Assembly: GCA_030062745.1 (NCBI GenBank)
Contig: CP099846.1
Span: forward strand, 23,364,701 to 23,428,700
Direction: 5' to 3'
Source: Capitulum mitella
Lineage: Eukaryota; Arthropoda; Thecostraca; Pollicipedomorpha; Pollicipedidae
Length of the DNA: 64,000 bases
Shown here: positions 49,791 to 62,439 of the stretch, one piece after another
Position numbering within the stretch: position 1 is the stretch's first letter
Layout: every line of letters begins with the position of its first letter
The notes under the pieces: model-generated
Databases searched by the model: none
What the model was told of the DNA's origin: nothing
The model's input: only the letters and a program-made list of their open reading frames with translations
Position numbers and translations under genes: made by a program

Positions 49791-50794
49791 GGGATACACA
49801 CAATTTTTATTTGAAAAATAGTAACAAAAAACTTAAAAATTCTCATTGATCAAAATAAAGTGGGCTAAATCCATTGAGAAACCCACATTTGGGGGAAGTT
49901 CGGTTGTCGGGCCCACGGCTCGGCCCACCCAATCATTTACAGAAATTGACGCTCCTGGAGGGTAGATAGACCAGCACCAGAGCTATCCAACGATACTTCA
50001 CATGATAGGCATGGTCCAATGGGTCCCGTGCAGTGCGTGTACGCTCTTTATTCATCCGTGTTTCTTGTGGGCCCAATTGCCAGGACGCAAACGGCTCAGT
50101 TTGGTGCGATGATGGCTTGAACAGGCGGACGGGCAGCTGGGCAATCAATTCCAATGGTTTCAGGCCGAATGGCGTTGTGAAGTGCGAGGTGCCTAACAAT
50201 GGCACCCCTTTTTCATCGCCGTAAACTGTTAACGCTGAAATGCTGAAAATTGGCGGGCAGGAGCACGTGATACATGGCAGTCGATAGGTGTGGCTGTTTT
50301 CCACATCAATAGCTTCAGCCTGGTGTGTGCAGGACTGCAGGACGCCCGTGCGTGACATGCGATGTAACCGTTTGCATTTCAGGCCTTTGGCTTGGGAATC
50401 GTTCATGATTGGAGACGCCAAACTTTTGTGGCGGGCTGTGAAACCACAAACTCCATCAACGACAAGCTAGATTTAGGGCATCAGTGAAAAGATGCCGCCC
50501 ATGAGATCGTGCAACTTGTTGGACTTGGGATCCTCTGTTTGAGGGGTTTCATTTTTTTTGGCATGAGTCACGATTCATTTCTACATGCATGACGACGATG
50601 GCAGGCGTCGTATCATACGGGCAATGCTGGTACTAAGCGGGTGCACAGGTCTGCGTGCGATATAGAGCTTCGATTTTGACCCCAAACCCAAACCGTGTAA
50701 CGCGCTGGTTGGCCTCTAATCATATATCACATCATCATAATTTTGATTCTCTGCGTCATCGCCAAAATGACGTAGAATCTGGGTTGAGATTTGT

Positions 50795-51060
50795 GTTGTT
50801 TTGCAGGGGCCATGCCCCCTTCCCCCAATGTGGATTTGGGCCCCTTAAAAGGTGATCTCGTTCCCCCATATTCTCTGCTTGTTTTAAGAAGCTTGTAATT
50901 TGGCAAGTGATTACCAAAAATAGAAATAGAAATTACCGTCAAACAAAATAAAGTGGACTGCATTTGTTGATAAACTCACATTTGGGGAGGGGTAGTTTCC
51001 AGGCCCTCGACTCGACCCGCTCCCCACATCATTTACATAAAACGACACCCCTGCCCAGTG
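50795..51060 (+). repeat. Dispersed repeat family R1, partial copy
   Basis: Carries CCCAATGTGGATTTGGGCCCC at the left and CAAAATAAAGTGGACTGC...ACTCACATTTGGGG at the right. These parallel the two halves of the 49481-49935 copy with the TA tract missing. A weaker relative lies at about 59990-60110 (AAAATGAAGTGGCCCAAATCC). Confidence 0.7.
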
Positions 51061-51374
51061 TGATGGTTTCGGGACGGCTGCCAACTGCATTGCCCCGAAC
51101 CCCGGGATCCCGTTCATATCTCACGGAATCACAGCTTCGATTCGCTGCGTCATCGCCGATATCACGTAGAATCCGGTGATTTCGGAGACGGCTGCTAACT
51201 GCAGCCTTGAACCCTCACAGAAAGGCAATTACTCACCCTGTCACCTCGACAAGGTCCCCAGGCTCCGCCGTCATCACTCTGGCCCGGTTTTCTAACCCGC
51301 CTCAGCAGTGTGACCGACCGCCATGACGTGACTGACATCGGCCAGATATCTGAACCGGGTGGGGCTCTCCTCCG

Positions 51375-51850
51375 GGCCGACCTGAGAGGACCCCGTTCTG
51401 AGAGGTTCTGAGAGGACCGGGGCGTTCCTCCGGGCCGACCTGTCCTCGCCTGTCCTGTCCCGACCTGTCCTCGCTCTGAGAGGACCGCGGCGTTCCTTCG
51501 GATCGACCTGTCCTCGCTATGAGAGGACAGAGGCGTTCCTCCGGGCCGACCTGTCCTCGCTCTGAGAGGACCGGGGCTTTTCTTCGGATCTACCTGTCCT
51601 CGCTATGAGAGGACAGAGGCGTTCCTCCGGGCTGACCTGTCCTCGCTCTGAGAGGACCGGGGCGTTCCTCCGGGCCGACCTGTCCTCGCTCTGGGCGGAC
51701 CGGGGCGTTCCTCTGAACCGGCCTGTCCTCGTTCTGAGAGGACCGGGGCGTTCTTGCGGGCCGACCTGTCCTCGCTCTGAGAGGACAGGGGCATTCCTCC
51801 GGATCGACATTCCTCGCTCTGAACGGACAGGGGCGTTCCTCCGGACCTGA
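51375..51850. repeat. 43-bp minisatellite
   Basis: About eleven units with core CCTGTCCTCGCTCTGAGAGG followed by ACCGGGGCGTTCCTCCGGGC. Spacing between successive TCCTCGC motifs is 43 bp (for example 51511, 51554, 51597). The leftmost copies are rearranged. Open frames on both strands are artefacts. Confidence 0.95.
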
Positions 51851-53084
51851 CCTGATTAGGTCAGTGACGTCACAACTTTGGGAGAGTCCACTGAGCCTTC
51901 AAATCCCAACAAGCGTGTGGCAAATGTGACGTGCCAAGCATACGTCCACCCAGTCTTGTATCGAAAACTGGTTCCATATCTCATCAGGCTCACGAGGAAA
52001 AACTAAGAAGAAAAATGTGGCTCAGAGCTGGAAAAATGACTTACTAGCTTTCGAGAATGGTGCCATAACTCGTTGATCTCGCGTGAGCTGGAAACATTTT
52101 GGAGAATAGAGTTAAAGATTAGTCCATTCTAAATATGCGTATTTCAATAACAGTTAGGATAATTGTTCTCCAGTTGCTAACAATGCTCGACGTTCTAAGG
52201 CTTTGGACGAAAGAAAGAAGCATAGTCAACTTTTTTTTAAGAGGGACTGGGGAGGTTGAAATGTGAAATAAAAACGGGGAAATTTTATTCGTCATGTTAT
52301 CCGGTGTAACAATGGGAAGAACAACACTGCAATGAAATCATTAGCGTTCACGGCTATCAATATGTACACAAGGAGCAGGAACTACGATCTACGATACGAT
52401 GGCATCGTGAACTAGATAGCTCACGTAAATGCAATACGCAGGAAGCAGTGAACAATGAACCCGGAGGTGGCACATGCTGCAGATTGTCGCCAGCGAGAGC
52501 GGTGAGACTGGCATTTTCGCTATGTCGTGAGACGCTGAAGTAGATACGGGGGGGACTGCTCGTACAGCTCGGTTTGTCGTGCTGTTAATGCGCAATATGC
52601 CGTGACTTGTGTAAAATGGCCATTATGCAATTTAACTGTGACACGCAATGTCGGCGGCTTTTGCCGTTTGAACAATGGAGTTTCTTCCTCTGGTGGTCCG
52701 GCCGTGTTTAAACGAGCTCTGAACGCTAAGACAGCCCACTGCAACTGCAGAATTGAAAAAAAGACTCGTAGTGTGTTATTCAAAGGTGCTAATGGCATTT
52801 TCTGTCTGGAAATACCCTGTGAATCAACAATGAACACACTAATCAAATCCTTGATTTCTTGACACGAAGCTCATGGTTTATGAGCCATGCTTTCTCGAAA
52901 AAAACATTATTCCCATTTATACGCCGATTCCTTATGACAGAACATCAGCAGGTGATCGTTCCACACTAGCGCCCCATCCGCTGCCCCACGGTAAAACCCT
53001 ACAACAAACTGTGGCATGGGTTCATGATTACAGGGGGCGGCGCCAAGGATTTCGAGTTGGGGGCAGGATTTTCCAGCGGGCCTC
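51851..53084. other. Intergenic, no feature seen
   Basis: Mixed composition with no coding sequence supported. Short frames on both strands lack domains. Confidence 0.5.
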
Positions 53085-53620
53085 TTAGGCCAAATGGGGC
53101 CTCCTCGCACTTGGGCCTCCTGATTCATACAGGGGGCCTTCCCGATCCAGCAAAGGGCCTACTTGTACCAAAATAGGATCTCCCGTTCCAGAACAGGCGC
53201 CACTTGATACAAGGCGGGGACGTCCTAATCCAGAACAGGGGCCTCCTGATTCATGAAGAGGACCTCCCAGTCTAACAAAGGGCCTCCTTATCCAAAAATA
53301 GGGCCTCCAGATCCGGAACATGGGCCTTCTGATACAAAAAGGGGCCTCCTGTTTTAGAACAGGGGCCTGCTGATATAAAGAGGGTGCCTCCTAAACTCAG
53401 AACGGGGTTTCCCTGTTTCATACGTTGGGCATCCTGAGCCATCAGTGAGGCCTCCTTAACACCAAACATGGCCTCCTGATCCCAAGCAGGGGCTACCTAA
53501 TTCATAAAGGGGCCTCCTGTTCCAGAAAGGGGCCTGTTGATGCAGAAAAGAACCTCCTGAATCCGATGAAGGACCATCTAACTCTTTTATGGGGTTTCCT
53601 TGATAGGAATTTTGCTAACA
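53085..53620. repeat. Degenerate 27-bp satellite
   Basis: About twenty diverged units of roughly 27-28 bp with core GGGGCCTCCTGATYCAGAACA. Minus-strand frames rich in Gly-Pro-Leu result from the repeat. In style it resembles, but is not the same unit as, the arrays at 58.2-64 kb. Confidence 0.85.
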
Positions 53621-56559
53621 TATGTGTAACTACAAAACCTTTAATCTGAGTAAAAAGGGCCTCCCATTCTTTGGGGGGGGGGCAAAATATACTCTTGCTC
53701 CCTACCTGTCGACAGGGGGGCACCTGCCCCCTCTGCCTCTGCCCCCTGCTGCGCCGCCCCTACACGATTATTAATTTGATATTTTCCGATGCAGATATTT
53801 CGTCGTATTTTTTGCTTTTGGAGCCGGTTGCAGCTAGCGGCACACCAGTCAGTATTGCCAATTACATACGCTGCTGGCGGCACACGCAGAGTGATTTCAG
53901 TCACCAGGGAGCATGATATTTCTCCTTGTCGTTCAGTCAGTCTGCCACTGCAGGGTGCCTGTCTGGCAGCTCTACCGCTAATATGCCCACAGCAACAGCG
54001 TAATCCGCCCAGCTACTTCGCCATTAACAACAGAGCGAGGTGTTTCGCAGTGGTGGAGGCTTGGAAAACCAGTCTGTTGCCGTATCGCAGTCACTTGGCC
54101 CTGGTGGTGTTTTCAATAAGCGAAAAAGGTTCGCTGGGGTTGCATACAGACACAGCCGACGACACCCGCCCTGCTGCAAAGCCAAATGGTAAAAGAACAA
54201 ATAATCGATCGGGCTTACGACTTGAACTGCCCGAGAGGTTCAACTGTCCCCTCGCTGCAGGCTGTTCCGGGTGATTCAGTGCAGAAATGGTGATAGCGGT
54301 GTCGGTATGTGAAGTGAAGCATGCATGGGCTGCTACAATCATTACACGGTTGGCGCCCCGCGCTCATACACGTGCGAGTTAGACACGCTGTGTGCGCATA
54401 GTGGCAATAAAACCAGTGAAAGGAGAACCAAGGCGCCATATTATTTCATGTCATTGTGCTGGGCTTTCTCACTATATAGAGCATAAAAAGACCACGAAGC
54501 AAGAGCCGAGCATTCTATGACAAAAATGTTTAAGGGTCGTGATCGCATGCTTATTCCTCTAGCTCAAAGCTGATTTACGTACATGCTTCGAAAGACAACG
54601 TCATTCGCGTATCGTTAACCTCACCGACAGTTGCCACAGTGTGGATGACTCTTGAAAACGCAAAACACAAGACTTCTATTGTGTGTGCAATGGCAATTAC
54701 AGTTAAAGGACAGCCGTGATAAGGCATCGTTACCCCATGTGTGTCCGGTTTCCCATTAATAAGACATCAAAATAGCCTCCTTTAAAGTAGTTACGAAATA
54801 GGATATGTCAACACATTTTCGCATGGGAAGCCAGGGGATAGCCGAAACAATAATAGCATCCCAAACTGACGCTCTGGGTTGCATCGCGTATGGTTCATAT
54901 GACATGGAAAGGAGGTGTTTTTAGGAAGTGCGACATTGCCTTGAAGACAGGTGATTTTTGCATACATAAAATCATGGCGTTCGAAGCAACAACCTGCAAC
55001 CTTCTTCGGACCTCTTACGAATCCAATGCTATTTAGCGTCAATTTGATGCATATTAGAGGTGAGAATTTGCATTCGGATGATTCAAATATCTGGCTGAAC
55101 ATTTGGATTCGGCGAACGTTCGAATCTTGATTTCAAGATTCGAATATTCAGCAAACATTTGGTTGTCCATTTTTACACCCGAACTTTCGCCGAATATTCC
55201 AATGTCAACCAAGCCCTCCAATATTCCTTTGCCTTTCGTCGCGGAATCTGAAGAGATATCCGGTCAAAATCATGGAAAACTAATCGGGACACCAAGTGGC
55301 GTTTTGCGGCGTCTCTTCATCAGCATGGCTGAGAACAATACGCAGCAGTGCCACCGAGACTGATCCGCCCCTCTCCACTGCGGCACTGATCCGCACCTCA
55401 GGTTCCCTAGGAAAATGCTTAGCCCAAGGGCGTAGAAAGCGAGGGGGGTGAAAAGGGGGTTGCTGCCTCCCAACTTTTCTTAGATTTAACACTGACCTAC
55501 AGATGGGCGTTGACTGGAAAGAACTGACCCAAAATGCCTCTTCCTCCCATCTGCGGAGGAGTTGCCGCGCTCCTGGCTTTAGCCCCATGAACGATCTGAC
55601 GCTTTAGCTAATCTCTAGCTTCCTGGTGAAGAAGATTATATCGCTCGCACAATGAGTGGTCAAAACTGGTGCGAATACATCTCCCTCTCATTGAAGACCT
55701 GTTTACCCGCGCCCGACTGGCAGTCGGCGCCAACCACGCCCAACTGGGGCGAGGGCGGTTGACCACCCCTTCTAATTCACGAACGGTTGGTCGCACCATA
55801 AAAATGAGCACACCCTTGGAAAGCTCGTGGCAGGTACAGCTCAAAACTGGCTCTCATTTTTTAACTCTTGAAGTAATATGTAAGCCATCAACGGGCTATC
55901 TACGCAGGTGTCGATTTGTATTCTTTTGAAAGGGCCCTGGCCCAACCAATGTTGATTTTGGCTCCCAATGTTGGTTTGCCCCCAATATTTTCTGCCGGCT
56001 TTAAAAGGAAATGAGCGGCAATAACGAAAAGAACGGTCGCAATGGGCAAGAGATGGGCTGAAAGTGAAGAATAAAATCTGAAGCGATGTACGTATCATTC
56101 TTTCTGTCCAACCCGTTTAACCAGACATAGCAACAGCAAAGCAAAAATCTGAGACAAGAACAGATTAAGATTTATTGCAGATCTTCTTAATCAGGCAACC
56201 GGCAAGCTTTACTCGAGAGAGGAGATTATAAACATGTGCAACACTCGAATGACTTTTCTGTGTTATGTGTCGCCGGCATACGCACACAATCGGCAGGTCC
56301 CATGAGAGGCCTGTCGAGCAGTGAGACGCAGTCAACTTACAAATCGTTAATTGCCTTTCTCTACTTATGCCTTATAGAATCAGTGTTGTAAATGCAAATG
56401 TAAAACTATCCCGCTCAGCATAAGAAGTGATATCCTTCATGCGAATAAAACATGAAACAGTACAAAGCAAACCAGAAAACAAATGGACTCGAGACATGGA
56501 CGGTTTCCATGCTGGTAGTACATGTTCGATTACAAGGAACACATGTTTTCAAACTTTTC
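53621..56559. other. Intergenic, mainly unassigned
   Basis: Includes an ATTCGAATATTC-rich stretch (55080-55200) and an R1 copy (55906-56106). No gene supported. Confidence 0.5.
55906..56106 (+). repeat. Dispersed repeat family R1, copy 2
   Basis: Collinear with 49481-49690, with scattered substitutions and small indels and the same orientation. Both copies end shortly after a GATGTA-like sequence; the TA microsatellite is absent here. Confidence 0.85.
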
Positions 56560-56945
56560 ATTTTTTCGTTTGATTTCTAGAATAGATACACAACTAATAG
56601 ATTCGTACAAGTTAATGGTCAATCAGGAGGTAGCTTATGCACATTCTGTTCGTTCTCATTCAAAACTATGGTGCATTTATTCTGGAGCTGTACTTCCATA
56701 ATCACACAACACTTTAAAGCAGAAATTATCGCATACCTCACCGATTCATTCGACGTAACATTCAACTTTTCCAAAACTCCTCAGTCACAGAAGATTGCAT
56801 GAATATAGGAATCCTTGCAATAACATTACCCAAGCTAACTTTTCACGAAGCAAGGCATAAAAACAATAAGCTAACAATTCGACATTTCATAAGTATTCTG
56901 CACAAATTTAACGAGAAGTGGGGAGATTTTGTATCCACTGTTCAT
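56560..56945 (+). pseudogene. LINE 3'-terminal coding fragment
   Basis: A plus-strand frame reads SGGSLCTFCSFS...MVHLFWSCTS, the same Cys-x2-Cys...His-x3-Cys-type C-terminal module as the LINE in Spt5 intron 13. Further pieces read LTFHEARHKNNKL and RHFISILHKFNEKW. Stops interrupt the frame, and no reverse-transcriptase part is present nearby. Confidence 0.75.
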
Positions 56946-57576
56946 TGCCAATGCCAATCTTGTTTTTTTTTTTAAATAAATGCGGAGTGAGTAATCGCGC
57001 GAGTGCGTGGTGCGCTCATGCACACACACATATACATACAACCATACATATAAAACACATGCGCACACCCATTTAATGGTTACGCTATTTCTCTATACGT
57101 TGTCGCGTGCAATGTAGTGCTTACGCATGTGTGATAGCGTGTGTGTGCATCGCGTGAGGAATGTGATAGCGTGAGCCGTCATTATGCTCAGTCTACATAT
57201 GCCGATGATTATGATCATTTTGCCGACGTTGTGTGCAAAGAAATGCACTCCTGACGGAAAAAAGAAAACACCGGGTCGGGATTGGCCAGTGAGTAAGGTG
57301 GACGTTGCCGGAATTATCGGCCTGTTATTGCTTTAACGCCATTACTTTTATTCATGTTTATTGAGACGAATGTAGTGGAACCGCGATACTCGAGAGGGTT
57401 ATGTACTTACTCCCCCCCCCCGGCAAACAGGGCAGATGCGCGAATAGACTGAATCTACGCCCCAAATGCACCATTTTTACCGTTTAGTTGTTAAGACAAG
57501 TACGGTGCATAGTTCGATTAGAGATTCTGAATTGCCGTATTCGAGCAGGGCTGGTAAAGCCTTGGGCCTATAACTG

Positions 57577-57700
57577 GGCCCGATCTTTGCCCGGCCAACA
57601 GGATAGGGAGAAACATGACGTGTAGGCATATCCAAAGGGACGCTGCCGTTTGAACGAATCACAGACAAGCTCTCATTGTGAGGAAAGAACGGGAGAGTTG
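57577..57700 (+). repeat. Direct repeat, copy a
   Basis: Pairs with 57885-58006. Shared order: CAGGATAGGG, CGTGTAGGC, GGACGCT, AATCACAG, CTCTCAT, GAGAG. Roughly 75-80% identity by eye. Confidence 0.75.
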
Positions 57701-57884
57701 CTCAAAGTACAACGTAGGTTTGACGTGAACAGACACGTGACGACCTCTGTCATTTGCTGCAAGACGCAGTCGCCCTGCCGCCGTGGAAGACAAAACCGCG
57801 AGTGTAAACTGGCCTTGAGTCATTCCTGCTCCCGCCGATAGCCAGCCAACCACAGACGCAGAGGAATTATTGGATGTCCATGAT

Positions 57885-58006
57885 TGGGCCGGATCCTTTG
57901 CACGGCCCACAGGATAGGGGAAAACAACACGTGTAGGCGTATACAGACGGACGCTACTCCTGGAACCAATCACAGGAAATCTCTCATAATGAGAAAGGTG
58001 CGAGAG
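57885..58006 (+). repeat. Direct repeat, copy b
   Basis: Second copy of the 57577-57700 segment, about 308 bp downstream in the same orientation. The intervening DNA has no recognised feature. Confidence 0.75.
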
Positions 58007-58214
58007 GCTTTTTATCCCGTGGAATGCATGTTTCCTGTGCCTTACAGCATGAAGTCATAGCAATCATGGGCGGCGCCACCGTGGGGCACGTGGGGTACCA
58101 GTACCATACAGACATGTGATTGTGGGGTACTGCCTATACCCAGTGCTCGACAATAATGGCAACTCGTGATAGGCGCAGAACCAAGGAGGGGGGGAGGGAG
58201 CGATGGGGGCATTC

Positions 58215-59430
58215 ACCCCCGAGGCCTGAGAAAGGGGCTCATGAGAGGGAAGGGACTCCGAAGAAGAGGAAAGAGGCTCCGAAGGGCCCCTGTCTGGCCG
58301 GCCCCAAAGGGGCCCCTCTCAGACTCAAAAAGGGCCCCGAGGGGCCCCGTATGAGTTTCATAAGGTGTCTGTGGGAAAAAGAAAGGTTCTTGATGCAGCC
58401 AGGGAGCCTCTGAGAGGGTTAGATGACCCCATAGAAGGGCCACCGGAGGTTTCAAAGGGCTCCTGAGAACCAGCAGGGTTTCGGCACAGCAGATGGCCCC
58501 AAAGACCGCCAAAAAAGTCGGAGGGCCCTTGCGAGGCAAAGACGATAAGAGGACCTCTGAGACGGTATGGGACCCTGGGCGGCAAGGGGCCCCCGAGTGT
58601 GTTAGGCGGGCTCTTGGCACGGAAAAGGTCACCTGGGACTGCCAGTGAGACCTCCGAAGCGCTGACAAAAGCCTCTGATACGGCTAGAGGGGCCCTAGGA
58701 CTGCCAGACATACCCGCGTAACAGAGGACTCCAGATACAACCATGGAGACCTCCGGAGACGTTGAGAGGGCCCATGACGCCGCACAGGGGCCTTGAAATC
58801 GTCAAAAGGTCTTTTGTGACTGCCAGAGGACACTGAGAGGGCAAAAATGTTCCCCAGAGATGACGAGAGGGGGACCTAGAACACAGGGGCTCCCTAAGAC
58901 TGCTAGAGAGGGGCCTTGAGACTGTAAACTAATAGTCTCCAGCAATTGGGGCCCCTGAGACGACCAGAGGGGCCCCAGAAACAACTAAGCTTTGAAACGT
59001 CCAGACAGTTTCTGAAACGGCCAAATGACCTAGAATATTGCCAGAGACGCCTCTGTCATGGCAGAGAGAAGCTTACGGAGGACCGCTGTTACCGCCCGAG
59101 GGGTTCCTTAGACGGCAAAGATTCCCCAGGGACGATACGAGGGAAGCCACGATGGCTTAAGTGTCTCTGAAACTGCCAGGTGGGTCCATGGAACTGTCCG
59201 AGGTGTCCCTGAAACCACCAAAGGAGAGACCTGAGACGTCCCGAGGGACAAGTGAAACTATTAAAGGAACCTGAGACTACTGAAGGGCCCTGACACGGCA
59301 GACGACCCGAGATCACCACGACCCGAGCCCCCGTAAATGTTAGAGAAAATCTAACATGAACCAGCAAAAATTTCTCCAGAACTACCAGAGGGCAGAAGGC
59401 TCCTGAACCACATACAGACAAACACAACAT
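58215..59430. repeat. Left inverted arm of a degenerate satellite
   Basis: Diverged units of about 25-35 bp built on variants of CTGAGACNNCCAGAGGGGCC. Sequence-specific landmarks match the right arm in reverse complement. For example, TTCTTGATGCAGCCAGGGAGCC (near 58389) matches GGCCCCCTGGCTGCATCAAG (near 63278), and the GGCAAAAATGTTCCCCAGAGA block (near 58838) matches TCTCTGGGGAACATTTTTGCC (near 62848). Open frames across it are artefacts. Confidence 0.9.
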
Positions 59431-62400
59431 TTCAAGTAGAGGGAGGGACGCAGCCGCCTAAAATCCCGCCGATGTTGTCATATTTCGGCCACCTTATAAA
59501 GAACCGAAACGCAAGATTTTCTGAAATAAGGTACTTGAATTTTTTGGGGTTACGTAATAGGGCAAAAAAAATCCGCAAAAAACACAGGACATATTTCCCC
59601 CTGAACCCGAGCAAATCAACATTGTTTGGTATCCGAAGAGCAGAAAAATGGGGCCCGTGCTGACCATTCCCCCCGTGAAAACCTGGATCCGCCCGTGACT
59701 CGTGAGGTGAAGTATAACTTGGAAGTGGTTTTGTGTATGGAAATATTCTGGAAGCTTAGTCATTTTAACAAAACTGTATGGTGCGAGACGATTATCAGCC
59801 CAGCTTCGATAGAGATCTAAAATCCGATGCATCGTAAAACAAAAGTTTATGACGTCATTTGACGGTGAAATTTAACTTCGGATATATTGTGACAAACTGC
59901 TTTCACGGCGGTTTGTTTTGTAATGGAAAAACGATTTTGTTAAGGGGAACTGCCAATTTTACCGTCATTTCGGCCAGAGAAGGCAAGAAGTTTTTTATTG
60001 TAAAAATTGTAAATCGCAAAATGAAGTGGCCCAAATCCGAGGAGAAACCCAGTTTTGAGGGGGGGGGGAGGGGTGAGTTTCCTTCCAAGAGCTCATTGCC
60101 TGGGCTGCGCCTCTGGTAGTACCCCGCATTCGAAAGTCCGTGGCGTCGCCCCTGATAGCAACTGTACGCCATTTAGATAAAGCACTAGACATAGCACAGT
60201 ATTTTTTTCACCGAAAGAATACAATGAAAGCCCTATGAACCGCTGGGAACAGCGTCCGCTGGGAAAAATGCAGGATATATCCGCCCGTGATTTTTTAAAT
60301 TTATTTCCCCACCAAATGCGCCAAACGCGAACCCGCAAATGGCGGAGCCGCGTATGGCAGAGGTCCACTGCTAGGGAAATGGCCGGCCTCTCAACGTCTT
60401 AAGTGGCACGCACGTACAATGAGTTTTTGCATCCATGCTGATCCCCCATACTAAAAGTATTTCAGATCGAAAACATATGGCGGGAATATTATGTTACAGC
60501 GAAATAATGCATTCGAGGCTGGGAGGAAATATCCCACCCCACCTCCGCTCGCACTCCCTTCTCGGCGCTAATTGTAACTAAGAGCTCATCCCAGAGCTTG
60601 ATTTCAGGAGGAACGACGTCGGACAGCATTGCGGCTCATAACTGCGTAAGTAATTCAGTGGCAAATGTTAGTGCATTTATTTCGGGTGGATATTTCCTTT
60701 ACACCCAAATTAGTTGCACAGGCCCTTTCCCTGCCCCCAGTTCCGCAGTTCCGTATAAACGGCACGATTCTGGGGTGAAAGTTTAACACCACATCGACAT
60801 GCGCGACACGGTTGCGCTACAGCCGTATGCCCTTTCTAAAGGTGAGTCAGTAGTTGACAAAGAACGTGCTACCTTGGCAACAAACAATGCGGAAGGCTGA
60901 GCGTAATCTCTCTCCTAATATTGGCCATGGATGCAGTGGAGTGCAGCAAACGGGGAAAACTCTATCACTTTCAAGACTGTAGTTAACCCGTATTCGACTG
61001 CTTTGATTTGATTTCTTATTCTCATTCTAATCATTTAGAATTCCAAAGCTCTCCTGCCATAAGGACTTGATGGTTTGTGCACGGATAGCATAGAGGCTGC
61101 CAATCATAATTATCAAACTGCCAATCAGGGCGTCTTCAGCCGCTGACGTCATACTCGCCCCTCCTCGATAGTCCGGCCGCCGTCAGCCCGGTGTCAGGTG
61201 CTGGCCGAAACCTAGCTGAAGAAGTTTTGTAACTTGTTCATGGAATTTTTAATCAGTGTGATTTTTACACATTGTTTCGGTCATACCTTCTGGGATAAAA
61301 TGGTTTGAAATTGAAAAGATTCTACTTTACGATCCGAATGTTCGAATGCACCCATCCGAATATTCAATACAAAAATTTATCAGAATTCTCAGCTCTAATT
61401 CATATGTCGCTCTCCCGACAATAAGGAATCTTTACCTGTGTCCCATTTATTAGCCGCTGGACGCCAATGGACCGTGTAAACTGCACATTCTCAGTTTTGT
61501 GAGGAGCTGAATGATCAGGGATCATCAAAATCATTTTAAAAAGGATTGCAACCGAATCCCAAATCCTTGGCACCAAAAGGAATGCAATCCGATTCCACAA
61601 AACCGAAAAGATTGTTGTCTAATCCACAGTTCATTTTGCAATCCTTTCTTCGAATAGTAAATTGCCGCTGAAACAGCCATAACAGCACCCACCACGGTGT
61701 TGTATTGTATGGGTGTCAGACATTGTACCAGAAACCCGTTTACGGATTTTTACGTGGTAATGAGGCATTACCTAAGACACGAGGGGAAGGACATTGACTT
61801 TTACTCCTCTTCCCTCCTGATTAGACAGTTTGTTTAGTTTACGGCAAATATATCTCGTTTTTCATGCAGTTCTTTGCGTTGCGGTCAGCTGTTACCTTAC
61901 TGAATGCATGGGATCCGGAGTAGGGGTAGGCATAGGTGGCAAAACGGGGGAGGGCTCCGGGCACCGTGCCCCCGCCCCTCCCCCCGTTAACTGGAAAAAT
62001 TTAACATGGACCCTAGGCCGTTGCATTGAAAGAAATGTCTCGAAAAGTGGCCGGCGCCCTCCCCCTTGCTGGAACACGTTCCGCCCATAGTGGGGCATGG
62101 GCGGGCCCAGTATTTCTCCAAAGGGGGAACGGTTAGCGCGGGGTCCCCTCTTCAGCTATGAGAAAAGTCGTTGATCTGCTCGGGTCCAAACTGAAGTATC
62201 AGATGCAATTTTGCGTTTTTGCCATACGAAGTAACCGCAAGAATTCAAGAGCGTCATCTCATTTGAGAAGATTTTGCGTTTTGTTCTTCTGCAAAGTGGC
62301 GGAAATATAACAGCAACGGCGAGATCTGAGGCGGCTGTGAAAAAAGTTCCTCCCTCTGCTTGGAATGTCGTGCCTGTATCCGGTCCAGGAGTTCCTCTGC

Positions 62401-62439
62401 CTCGCTGTAGTTTCTGAAGATTTTTTTTTTTTGCTAGCG
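59431..62439. other. Spacer between inverted satellite arms
   Basis: About 3 kb with no supportable gene. Contains a relative of R1 near 59990-60110, an ATTCGAATATTC-like stretch near 61330-61370 and several poly-G or poly-C runs. No terminal inverted repeats or target duplications were recognised at its edges. Confidence 0.5.

Larger units (their letters stand above)
48208..51374. other. Repeat-rich intergenic DNA
   Basis: No gene supported. Holds copies of dispersed repeats (49481-49690, 49800-49935 and 50795-51060), a TA microsatellite (49687-49790) and a short GTCA run (49091-49115). A 162-codon minus-strand frame at 49933-50421 has no recognisable domain and overlaps repeat-like sequence. 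Confidence 0.5.

Noticed and set aside
49933..50421. 162-codon minus-strand open frame
   Set aside because: No family motif; it overlaps a dispersed repeat and lacks a credible promoter or splice context. Left unannotated rather than given a function.
58120..58744. Open frames of 97-151 codons in the left satellite arm
   Set aside because: The peptides are repeat translations, and the homologous right arm does not preserve the frame.
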